Source of the DNA: an uncultured Alphaproteobacteria bacterium
GTDB lineage: Bacteria; Pseudomonadota; Alphaproteobacteria; RF32; CAG-239
Direction: 5' to 3'
Assembly (NCBI GenBank): GCA_949542085.1
Contig: CATGXW010000075.1
Location: 1-5,425 of the forward strand
Length of the DNA stretch: 5,425 bases
Of the stretch, positions 1 to 5,092 are shown piece after piece. A program made the position numbers and the translations under genes. The notes under the pieces are model-generated. The model did no database searches. It was not told the origin of the DNA and saw only the letters and a list, made by a program, of their open reading frames with translations. The first letter of the stretch is position 1, and every line of letters begins with the position of its first letter.

Positions 1-240
1 GACGCTGAGGCAAATGCTGAGGCCGACAAGAAGAAAAAAGAGTTGGTTGAAGCCAAAAACCAAGGTGAATCTCTGGTTCATGCAACCGAGAAAACTTTGA
101 AAGAACACGGAGATAAAGTCAGTCCGGCAGAAAAGAGCCAGATTGAAACTGAGCTGAATGCTTTGAAGACAGCTTTGGAAGCTGAAGATCTGGCTGTTAT
201 CAAAGAAAAAACAGACAGCTTGATGCAAGCTTCTCGGTGA
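1..240 (+). CDS. dnaK: Molecular chaperone DnaK (Hsp70), C-terminal part, ended early by a frame break
   Basis: DnaK is the cytosolic ATP-dependent Hsp70 chaperone, working with DnaJ and GrpE. The gene enters from the left edge in frame 1; the visible residues begin [20 protein letters not shown] and run through [20 protein letters not shown] to the helix ending DSLMQAS. This is the alpha-helical lid of the substrate-binding domain, and the match to the family is clear. The reading frame meets TGA at 238-240, immediately after LMQASR, so the last lid helix, the Gly/Ala-rich linker and the acidic tail are missing from this product. Those residues are encoded just downstream in frame 2. The likely cause is a small deletion (about 8 bases if the usual text QASMKLGEAMY is the ancestor), but a sequencing or assembly error is equally possible. 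No dnaJ follows; a terminator does. The true start lies outside the window, and the in-frame TTG at 43 is not a start. Identity is near certain; whether the truncation is real is not. Confidence 0.9.
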   Translation, partial: DAEANAEADKKKKELVEAKNQGESLVHATEKTLKEHGDKVSPAEKSQIETELNALKTALEAEDLAVIKEKTDSLMQASR

Positions 241-376
241 AGCAATGTATAAGGCTCAACAAGGTGACGCCGCTGCAGCCGGTGCTCAGGCCGGAGCAGA
301 TATGGGAGCATCTGCCGGAGAACAGTCCTCCGGTGATGACAAGGTTGTTGATGCTGACTTTGAAGAAGTGAAATAA
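233..376 (+). pseudogene. dnaK: Displaced DnaK C-terminal tail, out of frame with the rest of dnaK
   Basis: Frame 2 from base 233 reads [10 protein letters not shown], then a Gly/Ala-rich stretch, then SSGDDKVVDADFEEVK and TAA at 374-376. This is the normal end of bacterial DnaK: the last lid helix, a flexible linker and the conserved acidic DADFEEVK terminus (E. coli has DAEFEEVKDKK). It is 47 codons long, lacks its own start codon and ribosome binding site, and is separated from frame 1 by a net shift of one base (2 modulo 3 deleted). The tail is well preserved, with no further stop or shift, so the break is either very recent or an artefact. If the single lesion were corrected, dnaK would be intact from 1 to 376. 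Confidence 0.85.
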
Positions 377-394
377 TAATTCTTCGGAAACCCC

Positions 395-423
395 AAAGCC
401 CCGTTAATGCGGGGCTTTTTTTT
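395..423 (+). terminator. Intrinsic terminator of dnaK
   Basis: A 9-bp perfect stem (AAAGCCCCG at 395-403 with CGGGGCTTT at 410-418) closes a 6-base loop and runs into eight T residues at 416-423. It lies 19 bases after the original dnaK stop, so dnaK is the last gene of its transcript here and no dnaJ is co-transcribed downstream. Confidence 0.92.
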
Positions 424-438
424 ATGTTGTCTTCAGGC

Positions 439-467
439 TTGACCTCGAAGATACTTTGACGTATATT
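439..467 (+). promoter_or_regulatory. Sigma70-type promoter of the first exported-protein gene
   Basis: TTGACC at 439-444 (5 of 6 to the -35 consensus) and TATATT at 462-467 (5 of 6 to the -10 consensus) are separated by exactly 17 bases. It lies just after the dnaK terminator. The predicted transcript begins near 474, giving a leader of about 78 bases whose conserved part starts at 481. The matching promoter of the second unit sits at nearly the same distance from its leader, which supports both. Confidence 0.72.
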
Positions 468-480
468 AACACCATCAAAG

Positions 481-541
481 CATACAATTAATATTTATTA
501 ACTAAGTCAACCGCAGAGACCCTGCGCTCGTTCAAGTCGAG
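481..541 (+). promoter_or_regulatory. Structured 5' leader RNA, copy 1 (two adjacent hairpins)
   Basis: The leader starts with an AT-rich segment (CATACAATTAATATT) and then folds into two abutting hairpins. Hairpin 1 is CGCAG (512-516), loop AGACC, CTGCG (522-526). Hairpin 2 is CTCG (527-530), loop TTCAAGT, CGAG (538-541). The start codon at 552 follows 10 bases later. Copy 2 keeps both hairpins, with one G-C pair of hairpin 1 replaced by A-T. Hairpin 2 ties up the only plausibly placed GAG of a Shine-Dalgarno sequence (539-541), since the nearer AGAGA at 546-550 is too close to the ATG. A role in translational control is therefore inferred. It matches no riboswitch or T-box I recognise. Confidence 0.6.
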
Positions 542-551
542 AAACAGAGAT

Positions 552-1037
552 ATGAAGAAGCTTATTATTCTACTTCTGCTCATGGCTTGTTACGCTATTC
601 CTTCCGGTTTTGCCCAAACGGAATATGTCAATTTTGGCGGCAATCTGGATTTGATCGTCAAAAGCCAGCCCAAAAGCTATTGGTTCAGAACAGAAAAAAA
701 GACGTATGGCATTCGCAAAGATGGCGAGGTGGTTTTGCCTCCTGAATATTCCGCGGATGAAGTCGCTTTTCCCGCCGATGTATATCTGCTTGTCTTCATG
801 AATCTGTCTGAAAAGACAGTCTATGTCTACAGCACGGAAAACGGAGAAGAAATTTTTCGGTATGTCAGCTCAGATGATGAGGATGGCTGTCAAACATTTT
901 GTGGTTTTGTGTTCAGGCGAGTGGGGAACCGCCGCTATGAGCTGAGCGAATGTTTTAATAGCGATGGCGAACAGAACTATAAAACAGTCACGTTTTTTTA
1001 TCGTTATCGAGGCGTTACCAGCCAGCAACAACCGTAG
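552..1037 (+). CDS. Uncharacterised exported protein with a WG-repeat-like segment (paralogue of the next gene)
   Basis: I do not recognise this protein as a named family. It has 161 residues. Residues 1-21 form a standard Sec signal peptide: MKK, a hydrophobic core (LIILLLLMACYAI) and a likely signal peptidase I cut after GFA, leaving QTEY at the mature end. The product should be periplasmic or secreted. Residues about 51-72, TYGIRKDGEVVLPPEYSADE, resemble one WG/KWG-type repeat (aromatic-G, then D/K-G, then a hydrophobic-P-P-x-Y motif), a beta-rich unit often found in exported proteins. The mature part has three cysteines (C113, C117, C134). The rest is rich in aromatic and charged residues, with predicted beta character. 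It is a paralogue of the 1206-1688 product, sharing YG-[IL]-RK-[DN]-G, a following hydrophobic/P patch and a GE motif near residue 98. The start is set by the signal peptide and leader spacing. It has its own promoter and terminator. Function is unknown. Confidence 0.82.
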   Translation: MKKLIILLLLMACYAIPSGFAQTEYVNFGGNLDLIVKSQPKSYWFRTEKKTYGIRKDGEVVLPPEYSADEVAFPADVYLLVFMNLSEKTVYVYSTENGEEIFRYVSSDDEDGCQTFCGFVFRRVGNRRYELSECFNSDGEQNYKTVTFFYRYRGVTSQQQP

Positions 1038-1043
1038 TTTTTT

Positions 1044-1084
1044 ACTAAAAATCCGCAGAGAATGAGACTCTGCGGATTTTTAGT
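1044..1084 (+). terminator. Intrinsic terminator of the first exported-protein gene (nearly symmetric)
   Basis: A perfect 17-bp stem (1044-1060 with 1068-1084) closes a 7-base loop AATGAGA. The core is ATCCGCAGAG/CTCTGCGGAT, flanked by A5 on the left and T5 on the right. Because the flanks are A-rich and T-rich it could stop transcription from either side. It begins six bases after the stop codon. The -35 box of the next promoter starts at 1091, six bases after the stem. Confidence 0.88.
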
Positions 1085-1090
1085 TGCCGG

Positions 1091-1119
1091 TTGACAATCA
1101 TGCGAATGTTAAGTATTGT
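1091..1119 (+). promoter_or_regulatory. Sigma70-type promoter of the second exported-protein gene
   Basis: TTGACA at 1091-1096 is a perfect -35 box. After exactly 17 bases comes TATTGT at 1114-1119 (4 of 6 to TATAAT). The expected start is near 1126, just before the conserved CATACAATTA, so the leader is about 80 bases, matching copy 1. Confidence 0.7.
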
Positions 1120-1130
1120 CGGATTACAAT

Positions 1131-1194
1131 CATACAATTAATATTATAATTAAGTTAAGCCAACCACAGTGGCCCTGTGCTCGTTCAAGTCGAG
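1131..1194 (+). promoter_or_regulatory. Structured 5' leader RNA, copy 2 (two adjacent hairpins)
   Basis: Hairpin 1 is CACAG (1165-1169), loop TGGCC, CTGTG (1175-1179). Hairpin 2 is CTCG (1180-1183), loop TTCAAGT, CGAG (1191-1194). Relative to copy 1, hairpin 1 has a G-to-A change on the 5' arm matched by C-to-T on the 3' arm, which keeps the pairing. Its loop has changed at two of five bases, whereas hairpin 2 is unchanged. The ATG follows 11 bases later with no good Shine-Dalgarno sequence other than the GAG inside hairpin 2. A regulatory RNA element is inferred. Confidence 0.6.
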
Positions 1195-1205
1195 AATAAA
1201 CGAAT

Positions 1206-1688
1206 ATGAAAAAATTCCTTAGCGTTTTGGCCTGTGTGCTTGTCGCCGTTCTTTTTTGGATTATTATTCCGGAGAATGGGCGTGTTGAAACCGTTGATTG
1301 CGGAAACTCAATACAGCTTGTCAAAAAAACGTCGACTTTTTGCGGGTTGGAGCGAACACATTACGGACTGCGCAAGAACGGAACCGATTTGCTTGCTCCC
1401 TCTCATGAAATGGTGGAGAATGAACACCTGAAACTTCGGGTATTTTATGGTCTGAATGCCAAAGTCCACGTGTTTGACAAAGAAACCGGCGAAAAGGTTA
1501 TGACCGGTTGGGTTCATGGGCGTAATGCCGAAACAGTGTGGTTTTGTTTAGACGACAATAAAACATACGATAGTTATTTGTTGTTGGCGCATTACAAAGT
1601 ATCTGCTTCTCCCGTTCAAATGAGGACGGATACAATCGCCGTTTTTGAGGAAAACAATGGGAAAGCTAAGCTGGTCAAAGTTTTGTAA
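1206..1688 (+). CDS. Uncharacterised membrane-anchored or exported protein (paralogue of the preceding gene)
   Basis: I do not recognise this as a named family. It has 160 residues. Residues 4-21 (FLSVLACVLVAVLFWIII) form one long hydrophobic segment behind MKK, with no clear signal peptidase site. It may be an uncleaved N-terminal anchor with the rest outside the cytoplasm. C10 sits within VLAC, but its early position and the long hydrophobic run after it argue against a lipobox. Residues about 52-72, THYGLRKNGTDLLAPSHEMV, match the WG-repeat-like part of the upstream paralogue, and the region HVFDKETGEKV matches YVYSTENGEEI there. Cysteines at 32, 46 and 114 are not all in the positions used by the paralogue. 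It sits alone between its own promoter and terminator. The start is chosen because it places the signal-like segment first and falls at the same leader distance as in the other copy. Function is unknown. Confidence 0.8.
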   Translation: MKKFLSVLACVLVAVLFWIIIPENGRVETVDCGNSIQLVKKTSTFCGLERTHYGLRKNGTDLLAPSHEMVENEHLKLRVFYGLNAKVHVFDKETGEKVMTGWVHGRNAETVWFCLDDNKTYDSYLLLAHYKVSASPVQMRTDTIAVFEENNGKAKLVKVL

Positions 1689-1690
1689 TG

Positions 1691-1725
1691 AAAATCCGTG
1701 GAGAATGCTCTCCGCGGATTTTTTT
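1691..1725 (+). terminator. Intrinsic terminator of the second exported-protein gene
   Basis: A 14-bp stem (1691-1704 with 1709-1722, one T-G wobble at 1699/1714) closes the loop ATGC and runs into seven T residues (1719-1725). It begins two bases after the stop codon. Its AAAATCCG/CGGATTTT arms echo those of the preceding unit's terminator. Confidence 0.9.
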
Positions 1726-1806
1726 GTTTTAGATTCTCTGGGTACGGCTTGTTGTTAGTGGTGGTTACGCTCGGCTAGGCAGAAGCTATGGCGCTGTGGG
1801 GAGCAT

Positions 1807-1841
1807 AAAAAAGAAGGAAAGCTTTCGCTTCCCTTCTTTTT
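1807..1841 (-). terminator. Intrinsic terminator of ppdK
   Basis: Read on the - strand, the hairpin lies 22 bases beyond the ppdK stop and ends in a U-run (A residues 1807-1812 on the + strand). Arms AAAAAGAAGG and AAGC (1808-1817, 1819-1822) pair with GCTT and CCTTCTTTTT (1827-1830, 1832-1841) around a TTTC loop, with one A/C mismatch. The T-run on the other side means it can also stop + strand transcription between the convergent genes. Bases 1726-1806 show nothing else. Confidence 0.85.
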
Positions 1842-1862
1842 GTTTCCAAAATCTAGCTTAAA

Positions 1863-4553
1863 TTAAGCAGATTTTTTGCAGCAGCAACCAGATTTCTCAA
1901 TCTTCTCGCCTTTGTGACGAACTGCAGCTTGAGCAGCGGCCAAGCGTGCAACCGGTACACGGTACGGAGAACAAGAAACATAGTTCATACCACATGTTTG
2001 GAAGAAGTCGATAGATGCCGGATCACCACCGTGTTCACCACAAACACCCAACCAGATGCTCGGGTTAGAACAACGAGCTTTTTCACAAGCCATCTTAACG
2101 AGGCAGCCAACACCTTCAACATCGATTGAAGCGAACGGATCTGCAACATAAACGCCACGAGCGCGGTATTCATCAAGAATAGCACCAGTATCGTCACGGC
2201 TCATACCCAAAGTTGTTTGAGTCAAGTCGTTTGTACCAAATCCGAAGAATTCTGCAGATTGAGCCAATTCGTCAGCTTTGAGGGCTGCACGTGGCAATTC
2301 AATCATGGAACCGACTTCATATTTAATCTTCTTGCCTTTTTCAGCGAAGACTTTTTCAGCTGTTGTGTCGATAATGTTCTTAACGATATCGAGTTCTTTC
2401 TTAGAACCTGTCAACGGAACTTCGATTTCAGGAACAACTTTGATACCGGCATCAGCGCATTCCAAAGCAGCTTCGATGATAGCGCGAGTTTGCATTTCGC
2501 AGATTTCCGGATAGGTAATCGGCAAACGGCAACCACGGTGACCCAACATCGGGTTAGCTTCGTGCAAAGAAGCGGCGCGTTGTTTAACTTTATCCAAAGT
2601 CATGCCCATCTTGTCAGCCAATTCTTTCATTTCAGCTTCTGTGTTCGGCAAGAACTCGTGCAAAGGAGGATCCAACAAACGGATAACAACCGGCATACCT
2701 TCCATAATTTTGAACAAGTCTTTGAAGTCTTGTTTTTGGTAAGGAAGCAAGCGAGCCAAAGCTGCGCGACGGCCTTCTTCGTTGTCAGACAAAATCATGG
2801 CGCGCATATCAGGAATACGAGCTGCGTCAAAGAACATGTGTTCCGTACGAGCCAAACCGATACCTTGAGCACCGAAGTCACGAGCTGTCTGAGCGTCTTT
2901 CGGAGTTTCAGCGTTAGCGCGAACTTCCATTGTGCGGATTTCATCAACCCAAGCCATTAATTTACCGAAGTTACCTGTGTTGGTGTCGGCTTTAACAGTC
3001 GGAACCTGACCTTCGATAATCTGGCCTTTACCACCGTCCAAAGAAACCCAGTCGCCTTCGTTGATAACAACGCCTTTATCGGTTGTCATAGTCTTTTTAG
3101 CATAGTCGATGTGAATTTCGTGAGAACCGGAAACGCAAGGAGTACCCATACCGCGGGCAACAACGGCAGCGTGAGAAGTCATACCGCCGCGAGCTGTAAT
3201 CACACCTTGAGAAGCGTGCATACCGCCAATGTCTTCCGGAGAAGTTTCGTTACGGATAAGAATAACTTTTTCGCCTCTTGCAGCCCAAGCTTCAGCGTCT
3301 TCAGCATTGAAAACGGCGCGGCCGACAGCGGCACCAGGAGAAGCCGGCAAACCGGTAGCGATAACGTTTCTCGGAGCTTTCGGATCCAACATCGGGTGCA
3401 ACAATTGGTCTAATTGGTCAGCACCAACGCGCATAATAGCTTCTTCTTTGTTCAGCAGGCCTTCTTCAACCATTTCAACAGCCATGCGAACAGCAGCGGC
3501 AGCGGTGCGTTTACCGTTACGGCATTGCAACATCCACAATTTACCGTGTTCGATGGTGAATTCCATATCCTGCATGTCTTTGTAGTGTTTTTCGAGGTTG
3601 TTGCGAACATCAACCAATTCCTGATACAGGTGCGGCCATTTTTCTTCCAAAGAAGTACCATCGTTTTTAGAAGCCATTGGTTGCGGAGTACGAATACCGG
3701 CAACAACGTCTTCACCTTGAGCGTTAACCAGATATTCACCGTAGTAAACATTTTCACCTGTAGCCGGGTCGCGAGAGAAGCAAACGCCGGTAGCGCAGTC
3801 ATCGCCAGCATTACCGAATACCATGGTTTGAACGTTAACGGCTGTACCCCAGTCACCCGGAATATTGTTCAATTTACGGTAAGTGATAGCGCGGTCAACC
3901 ATCCAAGAACCGAATACGGCACCGATACCGGCCCACAATTGATCCCAAGGATCTTGCGGAACTTCTTTACCCAATTTTTTACCGATTTCTTTGTATTCTT
4001 TAACCAGTTCTTTCAAATCTTCGGCAGTCATATCTGTATCAGAAGTGTAGCCTTTAGATTTTTTCATATTTTCCAGAGCTTCTTCATAGAGGTCGAGGTC
4101 AGCACCCAAAACCACGTCAGAGAACATCTGCAGGAAACGACGATAAGAGTCGTAAGCAAAACGTTCGCTGCCGGAAGCTTTAGCCAGAGCATTAACAGTT
4201 TCATCATTCAAACCGAGGTTCAAAACGGTATCCATCATACCCGGCATAGAAACGCGAGCACCTGAACGAACCGAGAACAGCAATGGGTTGTTGGCATCGG
4301 CAAATTTTTTGCCCATGATTTTTTCAACATCTGCAACAGCAGCTCTAACCTGATCTTTCAGGTCTGCCGGATAGGTGTGATTGTTATTGTAATAATATGT
4401 GCAAACTTCCGTCGTAACGGTAAATCCCGGAGGAACAGGCAAGCCGACAACATTCATTTCTGCCAGGTTTGCGCCTTTTCCGCCAAGGAGATTGCGCATG
4501 CTGGCATCGCCTTCAGCTTTGCCGTCGCCAAATGTATATACCCATTTACTCAT
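1863..4553 (-). CDS. ppdK: Pyruvate, phosphate dikinase (PPDK)
   Basis: PPDK catalyses the reversible reaction ATP + phosphate + pyruvate to AMP + pyrophosphate + phosphoenolpyruvate in the cytosol. In bacteria it serves gluconeogenesis or, in reverse, pyrophosphate-linked glycolysis. The 896-residue product is full length. Residues about 20-350 form the ATP-grasp nucleotide-binding domain (LLGGKGANLAEM, SVRSGARVSMPGMMDTVLNLG). Residues about 390-515 form the phosphohistidine domain with GGMTSHAAVVARGMGTPCVSG; the catalytic histidine is H461 and T459 is the residue phosphorylated by PPDK regulatory proteins in other species. Residues about 525-878 form the PEP/pyruvate TIM barrel, with R569 (ARTEHMFF), R625 (RLLDPP), E752 (MIELPRAA), N775 (GTNDLTQ) and catalytic C838 (GVCGEHGGDP). 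All key residues are present, so it should be active. The start is fixed by the typical MSKWVYTFGDG opening and by an in-frame TAG six codons upstream. An unusual 18-residue tail, ending SGCCCKKSA, follows the usual AAQAAV end. It is transcribed alone, convergent with the gene pair and divergent from the lipoprotein gene. No regulator gene is visible in the window. Confidence 0.98.
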   Translation of the reverse strand: MSKWVYTFGDGKAEGDASMRNLLGGKGANLAEMNVVGLPVPPGFTVTTEVCTYYYNNNHTYPADLKDQVRAAVADVEKIMGKKFADANNPLLFSVRSGARVSMPGMMDTVLNLGLNDETVNALAKASGSERFAYDSYRRFLQMFSDVVLGADLDLYEEALENMKKSKGYTSDTDMTAEDLKELVKEYKEIGKKLGKEVPQDPWDQLWAGIGAVFGSWMVDRAITYRKLNNIPGDWGTAVNVQTMVFGNAGDDCATGVCFSRDPATGENVYYGEYLVNAQGEDVVAGIRTPQPMASKNDGTSLEEKWPHLYQELVDVRNNLEKHYKDMQDMEFTIEHGKLWMLQCRNGKRTAAAAVRMAVEMVEEGLLNKEEAIMRVGADQLDQLLHPMLDPKAPRNVIATGLPASPGAAVGRAVFNAEDAEAWAARGEKVILIRNETSPEDIGGMHASQGVITARGGMTSHAAVVARGMGTPCVSGSHEIHIDYAKKTMTTDKGVVINEGDWVSLDGGKGQIIEGQVPTVKADTNTGNFGKLMAWVDEIRTMEVRANAETPKDAQTARDFGAQGIGLARTEHMFFDAARIPDMRAMILSDNEEGRRAALARLLPYQKQDFKDLFKIMEGMPVVIRLLDPPLHEFLPNTEAEMKELADKMGMTLDKVKQRAASLHEANPMLGHRGCRLPITYPEICEMQTRAIIEAALECADAGIKVVPEIEVPLTGSKKELDIVKNIIDTTAEKVFAEKGKKIKYEVGSMIELPRAALKADELAQSAEFFGFGTNDLTQTTLGMSRDDTGAILDEYRARGVYVADPFASIDVEGVGCLVKMACEKARCSNPSIWLGVCGEHGGDPASIDFFQTCGMNYVSCSPYRVPVARLAAAQAAVRHKGEKIEKSGCCCKKSA

Positions 4554-4565
4554 GGTACTGATAAG

Positions 4566-4570
4566 CTCCT
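4566..4570 (-). promoter_or_regulatory. Ribosome binding site of ppdK
   Basis: On the - strand AGGAG lies 12 bases before the ATG, a slightly long but usable spacing. The in-frame TAG at 4569-4571 overlaps it, and no other start codon lies between, so this site supports the chosen start. Confidence 0.65.
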
Positions 4571-4859
4571 ATAGCTATTAAGGTTAAAACACGGATTCGG
4601 ATTCAGGAGAGATTCGCATCGCAAAACCTTTTAAGGAGCGCTGAAAACAAGCAAAACGCTAAGAATACAGCACCGCAAAATCGGCCTAGCAGACGGAAAA
4701 AGCTTTAAAATCCTCCTCCACTCAAACTGCCGCGAATCTATAACAGATTGTCTGATTCTTCAAGCAAAAAATGCCAAGCCCCCGATTCTACCCACAAATT
4801 TAAATATTCCAAGAACACCGAACCTCAGAGCAGACTGCATTAAACGCCACAAGTTTTTA

Positions 4860-4888
4860 TTGTATTTTTAACAATTTTGGCGTATACT
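4860..4888 (+). promoter_or_regulatory. Candidate promoter of the lipoprotein gene (weak)
   Basis: TATACT at 4883-4888 is a good -10 box (5 of 6), but the -35 candidate TTGTAT at 4860-4865, 17 bases upstream, matches only the TTG. An alternative is TATAAT at 4932-4937, a perfect -10 with the poor -35 TTATGT at 4909-4914. The isolated TTGACA at 4894-4899 has no -10 box at the right distance. Either start would leave a 5' leader of roughly 150-200 bases containing the two hairpins. Confidence 0.3.
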
Positions 4889-4953
4889 AAAAATTGACAA
4901 AATATCCATTATGTCACCAAATTACATTGAATATAATTAGGCAGGTAAAATAT

Positions 4954-5004
4954 ATGGGTGAAAACTTATATTTTATTTACTGGTCCGATCACGATATAGT
5001 CTGA
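4954..5004 (+). CDS. Possible 16-residue leader peptide upstream of the lipoprotein gene
   Basis: ATG at 4954 opens a 16-codon frame, MGENLYFIYWSDHDIV, ending at TGA 5002-5004. CAGG at 4942-4945 stands 8 bases before the ATG, a reasonable ribosome binding site and a better one than that of the lipoprotein gene itself. Four of the five residues Y-F-I-Y-W are aromatic. The stop codon falls inside the 5' arm of the first hairpin (5000-5018), so a ribosome finishing here would disturb its folding, as in attenuator leaders. Such short frames arise by chance in AT-rich DNA, and without comparative data this stays a candidate. Confidence 0.25.
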   Translation: MGENLYFIYWSDHDIV

Positions 5005-5047
5005 ACCGCAAATTCAGATACCCCACTCTTAGCCAGCAAAGCTAAGA
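5000..5047 (+). promoter_or_regulatory. Two tandem hairpins with similar 7-base loops in the lipoprotein leader
   Basis: Hairpin A is TCTGAA (5000-5005), loop CCGCAAA, TTCAGA (5013-5018). Hairpin B is TCTTAGC (5027-5033), loop CAGCAAA, GCTAAGA (5041-5047). The two loops differ at one base, although the stems differ, and they are 8 bases apart. Hairpin B is followed by the T-rich TTCTTTTCATTTT, which could make it a weak terminator. They may be a protein- or RNA-binding element or an attenuator; the sequence alone does not decide. Confidence 0.45.
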
Positions 5048-5092
5048 TTCTTTTCATTTTAAATTAAATAAAAACAAATAAACCCAAAAAAA

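Larger units (their letters stand above)
439..1725 (+). repeat. Diverged tandem duplication of a whole transcription unit (two copies)
   Basis: Copy 1 spans about 439-1084 and copy 2 about 1091-1725. The order of parts is the same in both: TTGAC-type promoter, leader beginning CATACAATTAATATT, paired hairpins sharing the identical 18-base string GCTCGTTCAAGTCGAGAA, ATGAAAAA/ATGAAGAA-type start, a gene of 161 or 160 codons, and a terminator built on AAAATCCG...CGGATTTTT. The proteins are clearly diverged while the leader is much better conserved. No terminal inverted repeats or transposase accompany it, so this looks like gene duplication and not a mobile element. Confidence 0.7.
4554..5092. 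other. Divergent intergenic region between ppdK and the lipoprotein gene
   Basis: This 539-base stretch carries no sizeable gene. The part next to ppdK (4554-4800) should hold the ppdK promoter. The best - strand guess is TATAGA (complement of 4737-4742) with TTGCTT upstream (complement of 4762-4767), but the 19-base spacing makes it weak, so I do not list it separately. Bases about 4840-5092 are very AT-rich and hold the candidate lipoprotein promoter, an inverted repeat (ACGCCA 4844-4849 and TGGCGT 4878-4883), a possible 16-codon ORF and two tandem hairpins. Bases about 4580-4735 show nothing I can name. Confidence 0.6.

Noticed and set aside
43..240. TTG at 43 as the start of a separate 65-residue gene
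   Set aside because: The frame is open upstream to base 1 and encodes DnaK lid sequence continuously; the TTG is an internal leucine.
226..245. Programmed +1 frameshift to make full-length DnaK
   Set aside because: No known slippery signal such as the CTTTGA of prfB is present, residues normally found between QAS and LGE are missing, and dnaK is not known to use recoding. A deletion or error fits better.
512..541. A tRNA gene in the leader
   Set aside because: Only T-arm-like and variable-arm-like hairpins are present; there is no acceptor stem, D arm, anticodon arm or CCA end.
1130..1324. Short - strand frame covering the second leader and gene start
   Set aside because: It overlaps a convincing promoter, leader and signal-peptide gene on the other strand and has no ribosome binding site or recognisable product.
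2217..2960. Long open frame (247 codons) on the + strand opposite ppdK
   Set aside because: It lies wholly antisense to a fully conserved enzyme, has no family-like composition, and is explained by the codon pattern of ppdK.
3414..4265. Long open frame (283 codons) on the + strand opposite ppdK
   Set aside because: Same reason: rich in F, N, S, H and Q with no domain or signal, a shadow of the ppdK codons.
4954..5004. ENLYF in the short leader frame as a protease-site tag or vector trace
   Set aside because: The next residue is I, not Q, the surroundings are native AT-rich DNA, and a five-residue match is expected by chance.
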